Source: Amoebophrya sp. A120
Lineage: Eukaryota > Sar > Dinophyceae > Syndiniales > Amoebophryaceae
NCBI GenBank assembly: GCA_905178155.1
Contig: CAJINV010000001.1
Location: 424,637 to 488,636, forward strand
Reading direction: 5' to 3'
DNA: 64,000 nt
Position numbers and translations under genes: made by a program. Each line of letters opens with the position of its first letter. Position 1 is the stretch's first letter. Shown in pieces: positions 1 through 10,526 of this stretch. The notes below the pieces were generated by a model. That model saw only the letters and a list, made by a program, of their open reading frames with translations. It searched no databases and was not told where the DNA came from.

Positions 1-2677
1 GCTGTGCGACGCGAGAGGACACCTGCGACAACAGCTGCTGTTCGTCCTGCTCGTTGAAGCCAGTAGCTCCACCGACAAGCCTCACCGGGACTGCGACCGG
101 TGGGGAACGCGGCTCAGTTCTGTCCTCGGTGGGAAAACGGGAATCCATCATGTGTTCTCCTTCAAAGAAAAGCTGTTCTTCGTCTTGTTGCGAAAACAAA
201 GTTGCGAGTTCGTTCACTTCGAAAGCCATAGCTGCGGACGCTTCGGTGTCGGGGTCCAGCTCGTCGGTGGGGGTTCTATTTGCAAAACATGCTTCAGAAT
301 CCATCGTCGCATGTTCCCCTTCTGTTTCAGGAACAATGTCAGCAGCAGCTACTTCCGCCGCCTCTCCCTCAGCTTTTTCCACACCTACACGACCTTGGTC
401 CGAGACCTGCAGTCCGCCCGCCTCCACCGCTGGTGTGGCAAATGCGTGTTCCATGTCGTGTTCGTCAAACACCGAACCGCCTGCGGATTCGACCCCCGCG
501 GCCGCTTGCGACTTCAGCTGCTCAACCAGTTGCGACGCGCGGTTTTGCACTACTGCAGACGTTCCGCGTCCGGGATGCGACATCCGCGTGGACGGCATCT
601 TCACGGGAGGGGCATCATTGTCCCTCCGCATTCTGATCATATCCCCGTGATCCCCAATAGACTCAATCGGTTGCAGCATGTCCACGGAAATCTGCTTTCG
701 CGTCTCCGCATCCTCCGCGCTAGCAGCACCCGGGGCGGCGTGCACGTCGTTCCATTCTGACTGGGACGCCATGGGGATGGATCTGGTTGGTCTTCCACCC
801 GTCTCCTCGGTGGTGCCGCCACCCTGATAAAAGTTTTTCAAGACAAGTACTAATTCACAGGAGTCAGAGTTGCAAGACATCAGCATCATTCCAGGCTGCA
901 CTGTGGTCTCACCAACAGAATACGTTCAAGAGGCTAACCTGAAGCTACTACTTACATGGAGATGGAAATCGAACATGCGAATCAGCGACCCTATTCCACC
1001 TGTACCTGCGTCGCCACATCTACGTCTCGTTTCTCCCCCACCGGGCTTTTCGTGACCCCCGAGACGTACTGGTCATGCACGACGTCGAACGACTGCACCC
1101 CCGCCACGGAGTTCGACAAACTCTGCAGTTGACTCGGTCGCTGGCGCAGCAGCCCGGTCCGCATCACTTCGGCGTTCAGCTCCAACGCAAGCAGGTCCTC
1201 GTTCGCCCGGACCAAGGATTCGAATTCATCGACCGCCGAAATGGTCTCCCGCAGCTCCGTCATGCACTTCAGTAGCTCCTGCTCCGGCTCATCATTCCCT
1301 TGGATTTGGTCGTTCATGTGCTGCTCTAAATGGTCGTGGATATCAGTGATGTCCTCCTCGTCCGGCTTTCTCGATCCGGCCGTTTTTTTCGAAGGAGATG
1401 CCCCGGTTTTCACTTGCGTCAACCACGGCCCCATGGCCTTTATCAGCGCCTGCATCTTCTTCTCCATGTCTGTGACGCCGGCTAAGCTGGTTTTCTTGAT
1501 CTCTGTGTTCAGATGCACCGCGGCGAAAGCAAGTTCTCGGGCGGAAATTTTATTTTCACTTCCATCGTCATCGTCTTTCGTGTGATCCAAAGCGGACAAA
1601 ATTTCGTTCACTGACGCCAAGGCTGGGAAAGTACTAGAGCTTTCTCCGCCCGCGTCGATGATTCGGGCCTGGGTGAGGTAGTATTTCGTGAACTCCATCA
1701 CGTTTAAGTGTAGGACTTTTTTGTTCTGGATCTCCTCGACCTTCTTGCACTCCTCCTCCAGCAAGGTGTGGATATCAGCTGAAACGCTTTTCACCACCTC
1801 CGCCGCGTGTCGGAGCAGCGGCTGGACGATTTGAATCAAAATTTTCGCCCGGTTCTTGTCCTCCTGCTTACTTCTGTCCCCCGTGCGGAAGAACTGCTCC
1901 CACTTGTTCAAAGTAGTCCGCAACGAAGTTTCCTCGACGAAAAGCTTTTTCAAAAAGAACAGCACGTGCTTGCAGTGCGATTGCTCGAGAAGGGAATCCT
2001 TTGTCAGTGGGTCCTTCCGCAGCTGTTGACTCTGTCCGGCGGCAGGGTTGAAAACCAGCAGCTCGGTTTTGCGGACGGAAGGGAACCCCAGCCCGTCAAT
2101 TTCCAGTTGGAGCTGCTGCGCCTCTGGGTCCTCTTCCGTGTTGGAAAGGGAATCTGGAGTGTTTGTTTTCCCAATGGTGACACAGAGGAATGTGGATGTG
2201 GTGTGTACTACGTGCAATGAAAGACTTGGTAGAAGAACTAGAATCATACTTCGTATCTTCAAATCTTCGTCATCGATATACGACGTCAGCAAAAAACATT
2301 ATCATACCCTGTGCCACCCCGACTCCTCCAGCTACGCCGGGAAACAGTTCCACTCTCGGCGGCCACACCGGTTGCTGCTTGGTCAAAGCCGCCCGCGCTG
2401 CTTCCCTTTCAGCTTTTGCTTGTGAAACGAGGGACTTTGCCTTGTGCGTCGCACGGTACAAAGCGTTGATGGTGCATTTTACCTTGTTCGTGTCTTGCAA
2501 AAACTTCTCGAAATCCAGCGCCCGATCCAACTCCTGCTGCTTCGCCTGCGTTTTCTTCTTTTCTTCGTTCACAACTTGATCTTTTTGCTGCAATTGCTGG
2601 TTCAGCTGCGAAATCTGGCCTTGCAGTTCCTCGATTGTGGTCTCTAATTCGATCTGCTTTGCGCTTTTCCCAAACAT
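1..2677 (-). CDS. Coiled-coil protein, 3' part beyond window
   Basis: I do not recognise a family. Exon 1 (2677-2308) starts MFGKSAKQIELETTIEELQG and is a heptad-rich, Q/K/E-rich coiled coil for about its first 85 residues. Exon 2 (2207-1006, about 400 residues) is helical and acidic, with segments such as LLEEECKKVEEIQNKKVLHL. Exon 3 runs from 823 to the left edge and is acidic and low in complexity. Both introns are GT-AG: 2307-2208 (G/GTATGA to GTAG) and 1005-824 (CAG/GTACAG to CAG). Exons 1 and 2 sum to 524 whole codons and exon 3 continues in phase. The ATG at 2677 is the first start after an upstream stop. No introner interrupts it. A structural or motor-adaptor role would be a guess; the C-terminus is not visible. 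Confidence 0.7.
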
Positions 2678-3966
2678 TTTTTTGTTTTTCTTTTCTTGTA
2701 GTACATGAGCGCCCGAAAAAAAAAACGAACTGGTAGAGCTTGAAATTGTAAGAACCACAAAAGACATTCAAAAGACGACCTCTTCATCGTGACCAAGATC
2801 CCTGCATTTGCAGCTACCGATAATTCCAACGAAGTGTACAACGAGGAGCAATCTGATGACTGACGACCACGATTTCCACGATTGCAGCGGCGCGTGCTTC
2901 ACGTATTCGTGGCACCTATCAAAATCGGGACCAAGATGACGACGAAAATCAATAAAAATTCCTTGCGCGTGCCGGCCTTCTTATTTTCGACGAATTATGA
3001 CATTGACGAAAAACGACGGTGATCATCTTCACGAATGAGTAAGTCTAAAACTGAGCGCAGGTGCCTGCTACCAGATACAACGACAGAGGGTTCAAATTGA
3101 AACTGAGAAGCGAGGCGACCGATTATATCTTCACGATAGAGGACAACTACTAAACACCAGTTTATCATCTTTATAGGATGCTACGATTCGTAAATGTAGT
3201 TCCGCGTCTGCGCATTCGCATTGACTCAGCATAATTATTTAAAGTAGGTGCATGTCAGAGAGTTTCATTTGAAATTTCTTTGAAAAAAGAACGCAATGGC
3301 AGCGTTCCCTATGAAGGCTTCTTTGTAAACTACATCAGCGTTTGAAAGTTTAGGAAGTCGATTGCTCGTGCATCCAAAAAAAGGGCTCTTTTTTGCTGAC
3401 AATCGATCCCCTTCTTGTACACGCAAAACAGGCTCTGCCATCTCGCAGGACGGACTGCGTGCAGCCCTTCTTGCGGACAAAAAGCGTCATTATCATCTCT
3501 AAAACTACATAGGGCGGGTGTAATTGTTCTACACTCATGTCGACATGAAGGTACGGAGGCCGAAGCACTTGCCTAGGGCTTGCCTACGTCAAAAAAAGAA
3601 AAACCACTCTGCACAGCGGGATTACGTTAAAAGTACAGGGTCACGGTCAGGAAACAAGAACGTACACAATACGCATACCTCAAGACCTGACTGCTACCAC
3701 ATTATTGTTGAAACACATCATGACAATTATTCAGCGCGCAGTCGCACAAGTCTTCCTCTCACGGATCAAGACGTTAGAGCATGCGAGCGACTGTAGCAAC
3801 TGATCCTGAAACTGATGCGGGTACTAAGCTTAGGGTTAGGGTAAAAATCGTAATCAAACCTTAGAAAATGATGCAGTGATTTGGGCTGGGAGCTTCGCGA
3901 TCATCAACAGTGCGTATATTTTCACGATGAAGTGAAAATTTGCGAGTTGTTGCAGAGAATCTTTTT
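2678..3966. other. Intergenic region, no gene seen
   Basis: The region upstream of the coiled-coil gene and downstream of the ligase stop codon. Only short, compositionally random ORFs are present. It contains two telomere-type TTAGGG units (3830-3841). No introner is present. Confidence 0.6.
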
Positions 3967-6900
3967 TCAGTGCCGATCCCTTGGTGCCTCTTGCGACACG
4001 GCTCTGCTCAGCGCGGACGGCGACATGCTGATGCGGTACGATTGTCGGTTGGAAAAGTCAGTACTCGCTTCCACTAGCATGTTCGCGGATAGTCCCTTCG
4101 GCAGGGCCGACGCGGCGACGCCCTCGCTCGTTCGAATGTCGCGCTGCAACGCCTCCACTTCCGACGCATACTGCTGCATCTTTTCTCTTTTCTTTCTTAA
4201 AGCGTGACGCAACGCGTGGTCTCTTCGGATTTTCGCCCGTTGCAGGTACCCCTCGAGCATGTCCCGTTTCCGCGCTTCGACAAAGTTGGTAGTACTGCAC
4301 GGTTCGTTGCAAGAGGGTTTTGGGAGAGTTGCTGGAGAGGCAAATGTAATGCTCGTATCAACAGTTCTGCCCGATGGAGCGAAGTTGTCCGGAGCAGCAG
4401 GAGCACCAGGTCCTCCGGGACTCAATCTCCGCGTGCCGGTGGGACCACCTGAAGTAGAAGTAGAGAGGTTTGATGTTGTAACGGAGCTCGCCGGTCCGAT
4501 TGTCGGCGACATGGGACCGCCGGGGCTGGCGCGCCGCAAGTCGTTTCTTAATTCCTCCACCTCCGTTTCCATCGTGATCTCCACGACTTCGTGGTCCCGC
4601 GGTTCTGCTGCAGCTGCTGCAGTTCCATCTCCCACGTTCGTACTCCGCTGCTGCGGCCCGGGGCTGGTGGCGAAAAACTTGTCGAGCATGCTACTCGTGA
4701 CCGACCGCTTCGAGATCGGGTCCGCGGCCTGGTCGAAAACAAACGGGTTGCTCGCGGGGTAGCACCGGTCGACGAAGAAGTCCCCCAACAGTTCCTTACA
4801 CTGCTCTTCCCCCTCGCCGATCCGTTTCGCCTTCATGAGCAGATCGTACGCGGTGTCCGGGGGCACGCGCGAGTCCTGCTTGTAGGATTTGTGGTTTCGG
4901 ATGAACTCGCGGATCCACTGCGCGTTTGTCGGCAGGTCCCCTTTCGCTCTTGCGACGATGAAATCCAGGTACTTGTTGATTTTCTGCGCCGTGACCGAAT
5001 CCACGCCGATGAAGTCCAGATAGATCCGGCACAGGGGGATCAACCCCGGGAAGTGGCAACCGGAACTCGAAGTGCTTGTCCCGGGTAGACCCTGGCCACC
5101 ACAGAGATTGGGGGAGGAGCTGGACGATTTCACACCAGACTCCTTGCTTGCCGCACAGTCCTTGCCGAGGAGTATTTCCCGTATTGTCATCTTCTCGTAC
5201 AGTTCCGCGTCAGGAATGTCGATGTTTTCCCGGAACATTTGGTCCACTCCTTCTTCGTCGTCCTCCGAAATGGGGTTAAAGCTCGTGTTCATGTCCGTGG
5301 CCGCGCGGGTGCTTGCCGCATTGTCGTTTTTCGCCGTGTTGCTCGCCGCTCCGATCTCCGACGAGAGACTGCTCGAGCTGCCGGTGCCGTGGGAGGTGGA
5401 CCGGGTTTGCCCCACTTCGTTGTTGCAAGAGCTTTTAATGTTGTTTGCCCTTTTGTTCACCTTCGCGTCGATCTGTCGGACCAGGCTGTTGGGAAGCAAA
5501 TTCTTCCGGAACCAGAACTCCGCCTCGGTGACCGCGTTCATCTTGTGGGCGGTCCGCATGTTCTCCTCCAACTTACTGATCGGCACGTAGAGGTTCAATT
5601 CCAGCGTGAGCAACACTCGGGAGATTAACACGACAAACACGGTGAAGGCCGCGTTTTCGAAATCCGTCATCTGCAGCTCCATCGAGCGAAATTCCACCCG
5701 CCAGCCGATGTGCCGCTCACTGGAAACGTCGAGCTTGCCGCGTTCCGGGTGCGGAGGCTTCCAGCGGACCTGTAGATAGTATTGAGAGTAAGTTTATCGG
5801 GATGATCACGACGTCGCACAAAAGCTACAAATCTTCACACTCACAGGGACAGGGTTATTTGCTACTAAAATCAATGCAAAGTGACGATGCGGCTTTGCGC
5901 AAGAATCACGACCAAAAAAAAATCGGAGGCGGAGCTACTTTTTCCTATACCGACTGCCAGTTTGTGCTCTGGATGTTTTCCCAGTGGTCCACGTCCGCGC
6001 GGTCGTTTAACTGGATTCGGTCCTCGAAAATCACCAGCGGATCGCGGCAAAACAAATGGGCCACGTGTCTCGCCAACACCGTGTCTATTCCCGCCAACGC
6101 CAGCCGGTCGAAGTGGTGCTGTTCGAACTGCATGGGAAAATCATTGTGCGCTTCCGCCATTTCCGTCGCTGCTTGTTCATATGTGCCGGTGTAGGGCGAA
6201 ATGTAGCAGTCGATGCCCCCGTACCGCGCTTTCCGCAGCCTTTTCACGCCGTTCCCCGCGAGTCGCGGGTCGCCGATGGAATTCTGCTCCACTCCGCGCT
6301 CCGCCGCCGTCCGGTCGTCGACCGATTCCGCAACGATGCTCCACCGGACATCCTCGGCCTGCAGCCACCCGCGGAGGTACGGGGTTGCGGCGGTCAACGC
6401 CATCATGATCGGGGTTAAGACCGCCAAGTGGTCGTACAGATGTCTACTCTCGCCCAAATTCGCGGCTTGAAAGGTCACCTGCAGCGCGGAGCAGCCCATG
6501 CCGAAGCACATGGCGTCCGCGTCGATCTTCGGCCGGCTCAGGTCGGTCTTCTCGTCCACAAACTTCGGACGTTCGATCCGCACACGTTCCCCCCGTCGCT
6601 CCCGGATGTTTTGCGTGAGGGTCTTGAACCTCTGATGCGGAAACGTCACCTCGTCGGGGACGTACTTCGACCTCGCGACCGGTCCGCCGGTGGTCAAAAC
6701 CTCCACTGGGTCGGGGCAGTGCCAAAACTCGCCGACCCCGAGGAGGGGAAAGCAGGCGAGTGTGGGGGAGATTTCGTCCGGCAGGAGGTGCGCCAGCAGG
6801 CGGCTGCGACGGAGACGCATGTTGTCTTCGACCTGGTGTAGAATTTCATTTACGCAACTACTGAGATTTGTTTGTATATGCGATTTTGGAAACAAACTTT

Positions 6901-7839
6901 AAGAAGCATGGTGCTAGGTTTTTTTATCATGTGAAAGTGAATCCCGTCAATAAAATTCGTTTTGAAGCAGTATACCTTCGTCAGCGCAGTGATGCCTTCG
7001 AACGGCTTTCCGGGGGTGCCTTCGAGCATCCATCTGCCATATTCCGGCATCCACGCGCACATGTCCGCTTCCGAAAGGCCGTGGCTTCGCCCATGCGCCT
7101 CGATGAGATGGAGGCATTGGACCTGACAAAAATTTGTTGAAACGAGATATTGTCGATTTGCCCAGCGGAGTGAAGTAGAACAAGACTCGTATCAATCTGT
7201 ATATGCAAAAATGTTGGGCCACTCAGCCCCCAGTTGTCCACCTATTCTCGCACTTTATCGGTATCAAATCTCTCTTACCACTTCCGGCGACCGCAGTGAG
7301 ATCTTCGGTCTTCTCTTCGGATCGCTCTCGTGCCCATCCAACTTGACCAGCTGGTACTCCACCTCGTCGCCGTACTTGAGCAGATCCCCCTTGATGCCCT
7401 TCGCTTCGAAAAACACGTTGATAAACTGCTCGATCCCGTGGTCCCGAACGTACTTGAGCTTCGGGAGCGCCTGCTCCCAACTCAAATATTACGAGGAAAA
7501 ATCCCCCCTCCCCATATCGAAAAGGTATGCTTCCGGAAATTTGCGCTGCTGATTTGCGACCTCAAATCACGTCTGTCTTGCAAGAAGGCAACTCGACAAG
7601 CTACGCAGCATTGTGCAGGCGGTTTGTCATGCTGTTGAGCCAACATCACGGACGCTTTTCATGCTAAGCGCCTAAGTCAAAGCCTCTCTACTCAGGCTTG
7701 ATATGGGTCTGCAGTCCTCTCCAGCAAGACAGACGCGATTTGTGTACTCAAATACAGCAACACAAATCTCGCTTTCGATATGGGGAGGGGGGATTTTTCC
7801 TCACAATATCAAAGGGGTCGACTCGACCAAGAACCCCAT
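3967..7839 (-). CDS. GCLC: Glutamate-cysteine ligase catalytic subunit, extended C-terminus
   Basis: Joins L-glutamate and L-cysteine using ATP, the first step of glutathione synthesis, in the cytosol. Five exons: 7839-7809, 7481-7279, 7122-6976, 6832-5951 and 5769-3967, giving 1021 residues. Family landmarks appear in order: MGFLVESTPLSWEQALPKLK, GDEVEYQLV, MPEYGRWMLEGTPG, CFGMGCSALQVTFQA, SVDDRTAAERG, HVAHLFCRDPL, ENIQSTNWQSVRWKPP, EFRSMELQMTDFENAAF and FPGLIPL. Introns 2-4 are GT-AG (GTAAGA, GTATAC and GTATAG donors, CAG acceptors); intron 1 is the family B introner. The protein is much longer than the usual roughly 640 residues. It has an acidic Ser-rich insert after WFRKNLLPNSLVRQ and a C-terminal tail of roughly 250 residues rich in S, T, P and G, ending in a basic helix near HALRKKREKMQQ. 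The tail function is unknown. Identification is very secure. Confidence 0.95.
7487..7808 (-). mobile_element. Introner family B, in GCLC
   Basis: 322 bp, TAT...ATA, with inverted repeats built on GGAAAAATCCCCCCTCCCC. Flanked by perfect 5-bp repeats (sense TTTGA, at 7482-7486 and 7809-7813). Excision joins STPL to SWEQ in the most conserved N-terminal motif of the ligase. No GT-AG or GC-AG placement is possible. An uninterrupted copy of the site lies at 9765-9841. Confidence 0.95.
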
Positions 7840-8636
7840 GGTGGGACGAGGGTGCTAATTATGGCTTCCACCGATTATTTTCATCCGTATGTTAGTTGAA
7901 AAAAGACTTGTAGCTTACGTCGGAATAACGACTGGCGGGAGTGCGAGTGGGATGAAATTTTATGAAGCTGGACGAATTGCGTCCAGCCAAAACGAAGATT
8001 AGGCTCTGCTGTATGTTGTTCTGTTGAATGCGATATTTTTATCGCATGATGGACAGAAAATACCGTCGCATCTAAATACCAACATTGCTCTCGTGAAGGT
8101 GATCGTCCTGTGTATTTGTTTGATAACTCCTTTGCTTTGCACGTTTGCAACAAACGCTCGTTTTTCCAGTCTCGATGTTCGTATCTATCCCTCAAGAATC
8201 GTCCCCAAGAAAATATCAACCGACAAAAAACTCACAGCAGCTGAGATAGTGATAGTGCTACAACCTAGGGCCTGCAGGAAAAGAACATGTTGCGTGGTAC
8301 GCTTGAATCATTGGAGTTTGCTCCGTCTGGAATGGGAATGCGTTTTTGTCGTCTAGTGATAGTGTTGAGTTTATTTCGCACTCACCAGTTGTAACGCGGC
8401 GGTGGACAGCGATATCTTCCGAAAGGCATCGTGCATTCGAGCTGCAATCTTGTGACTGCAATTTTCATTGGCTCGGTAGGGAGGAAAACTGTGTTCCCAA
8501 AGGCGGTTCGCTGTGCTTTTGGTTTTCGCAGTAAAAAAGAACTGAAGTACCTTTTTGGCACTGAAACGCAGTCAATCTTAGAACTACTAGAGCTGTGTTC
8601 TCATTAAATTCGAAACTAGCAAAATCATAGCGACTT
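7840..8636. other. Intergenic region with diverged duplicated 3' flank
   Basis: No gene is supported. The stretch around 8430-8640 resembles 24580-24836: both share a short block containing GAGCTGCAATCTTGTGA and a downstream CGCAGT block. The duplication that produced the paralogous exons therefore extends past their stop codons. Confidence 0.55.
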
Positions 8637-9687
8637 TCAACCCCACCCGCCAAGGGCCGCAATTGCTACCTCTTCCGCAATGTGTCGGGCGGGCTGTTGA
8701 CGTCGTGGCTTTACTCTACCCAAGGTGCTACCTTTGCCAACTGATTGCTCCCGCAAATGATCAACATAGCCGTAGGGAAGTTCGTGCTCGGATGCCGAAG
8801 TCTTCACAGCCGTAAGCAATGGATTCGTTTGCGCGCCGGCCCACCACGAGCTAGTATCGGATCTCCCGAACCTGGCCGGAGTCCTCATTTGCTTCACCTC
8901 CTCCCGTCTTGGATCCAGATCCTCAATATCGAGCGAAAACTTGTTCCCCGTAGCTTCCTCCCCTGGTGTCGGGCTACTGCTGGTCTCGAAATGCACATAC
9001 AGGCCACGGTCCAAAGTAGGCTGTAGGTCGTGTGCAAAGAGACTGCTGCTCGACGAGGACGTGGGTTCTTGTTGAGCTGCTGCCATTTCTATCAGCGACC
9101 CCGAGCTGAGACTGTTCACGCCGGAAGGTGCGGCTGTTGACGAACAAAGCGTGTCGCTGCTGAAGCTCCGCTGCCTAATTTCTTCCTTTAGCCGGTGCAG
9201 TTCTTATGCAATTCAAATTTCCTGTACATGTACAAAATGCATCACGAATTTCACCAACTTGGAGCATGCCACTTGTCATGCTATATCGAATTAAAAGGAA
9301 GCTTTGTCATGCAGAAACCGCATTTGTACATCATGTACAGGAAATGTACTGTGGATAGTTCTCCCACCGATACAACTTCGGCAGTGCTTTCCGACGCTTT
9401 TTTTAGAGGAGCTCCTTCGCCTACTGCTTTAGCTCGAGATGCCAGCAGAGAACCCGGAGAGGCGGCCGAGGTGAATAGTCGAAAGAGTTTGTTGACCTGC
9501 ACTGGCTTCTTATAGTTGTTCCCTATCTGCAGCTTGTTCATCGAGACACGCGCCACAAGCGGCTCCTCGAGGTTCAGCGAATCGAACGTGGAAGCACCGG
9601 GCGGCCGCTCCTGTCGCTGCTCTGCGAGAAGCGCTCGCTCCCGGGGTCGAATGTCAAGGCGCCGTCCGAATGGGAGCAGTGAGGCTC
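8637..9687 (-). CDS. Unknown protein exon, duplicated copy A
   Basis: This is a terminal exon, about 297 codons after removing one introner, and it pairs with 24837-25738. The family is unknown. The acceptor at 9688 (ACAACAG/GAGCC) opens GASLLPFGRRLDIRPRERAL. Conserved blocks shared with copy B are TFDSLNLEEPLVAR, LFAHDLQPTLDRGLYVHFET, KQMRTPARFGRSDTSSWWAG and HIAEEVAIAALGGWG before the stop. The sequence is Ser/Arg-rich with no membrane segment. Copy A carries an introner absent from copy B. The 5' part of the gene is not identified. Upstream lies a fragment of the ligase start, but a GT-AG join from it would shift the frame. Copy A could be a partial or decaying duplicate, although its own frame is intact. 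Confidence 0.6.
9205..9357 (-). mobile_element. Introner family J, in copy A gene
   Basis: 153 bp, TAT...ATA, with subterminal inverted repeats built on ACATTTCCTGTACATGATG. Perfect 5-bp repeats (sense AGAAC, at 9200-9204 and 9358-9362). Excision joins VGEL to HRLKEE. Paralogous copy B is uninterrupted at the equivalent site (about 25417-25425, VREL-HQLKEE). No canonical splice placement is possible. Confidence 0.93.
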
Positions 9688-9764
9688 CTGTTGTAAAAGC
9701 GGAGAGGTAGTTGGTTAGTTCTACTCACAGGCTCAGATTTTTCGCGACCTGATAACATACGTTC

Positions 9765-9841
9765 CAATGGTCTCGAACGTACTTGAGCTTCGGGAGCGCC
9801 TGCTCCCAACTCAAAGGGGTCGACTCGACCAAGAACCCCAT
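9765..9841 (-). pseudogene. Fragment of GCLC 5' coding end
   Basis: The sense strand reads MGFLVESTPLSWEQALPKLK and a few further codons (YVRDH), then diverges. It is almost identical to ligase codons 1-25 but lacks the 322-bp introner found at 7487-7808. The similarity begins essentially at the start codon (CCCCATGG) and ends near 9765. Downstream a GTGAGT donor and the copy A acceptor are present, but their phases do not match, so no fused protein is supported. The fragment is either a pre-insertion duplicate or a copy of spliced transcript. Confidence 0.8.
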
Positions 9842-10526
9842 GGGGCGAAACTCTTATGTATGATCGTTTGCACCAGACTTTTTCAGTCAGAAACGAAAAC
9901 TTCAGAAAAATACGAATGTATTCAGGAAGCTGCACGACGTTATAGGTGAATCATCAGAAAAACCAAATTGCGAGCAGGAGACCCTGGAGATAAAATGCGA
10001 GTATCGCGCAGGATACAGCCAGATTACAACGCAGACACCTACTGCTTTTACTTTCGGTTTTGAAACATAATTTTGCAAAGAACTCTCGTTTGATCAGTTT
10101 CAACATCATCATCCTGATGATGGAATGGAAACAAACTCTCATCGCTCTTCGTCTTCTCCTCTTTTTGAATGAAATCGCGGGAATTACAAAAAGTAGACCG
10201 ATATTCTTGAAGTATATCCATTTTGTACAAAACACGACCGCGGCACCTAGTAACGTGCCAGAAAATGTGAAACACTAAGTCCGAGACGCATCTCACTGCC
10301 TCAGCTGAATTTTTGGATTTGGGCAGTCGTACGGAGCAGGGTTGTGATTAGCCATGCAGCAATAGACTCAGTCATGGTTATGTCGCAGACAAGCACTCGT
10401 GAAGTGGTCGGTTCTTTACTCACTGCAAAGCTACATTTTCACTTCTTTCGACTTGCACAGCTGCTCGGAAGGGTCCGACGACGGAAGGAGATTCACGGCT
10501 AGTAGAAACGGGGACCTCTATTTGAT
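9842..10526. other. Intergenic region, no gene seen
   Basis: Short random ORFs only; no introner or RNA gene recognised. It separates the ligase fragment from the 1161-residue gene. Confidence 0.5.

Noticed and set aside
54-760. Long plus-strand ORFs rich in Ser and Arg at the left edge
   Set aside because: They are antisense shadows of the acidic third exon of the minus-strand coiled-coil gene, which has matching splice sites and phase.
3830-3841. TTAGGGTTAGGG telomere-type repeat
   Set aside because: Only two units, internal and near a gene end; not enough for a telomere or interstitial telomeric array.
7487-7808. Introners as autonomous transposons or CRISPR-like repeats
   Set aside because: Elements are at most about 320 bp, encode no protein, and are dispersed single insertions with target repeats, not arrays.
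9687-9841. Fusion protein of the GCLC start with the copy A exon
   Set aside because: The CT/GTGAGT donor leaves two bases and the ACAACAG/GA acceptor starts with two, so the frame breaks; no alternative GT donor in the fragment fits.
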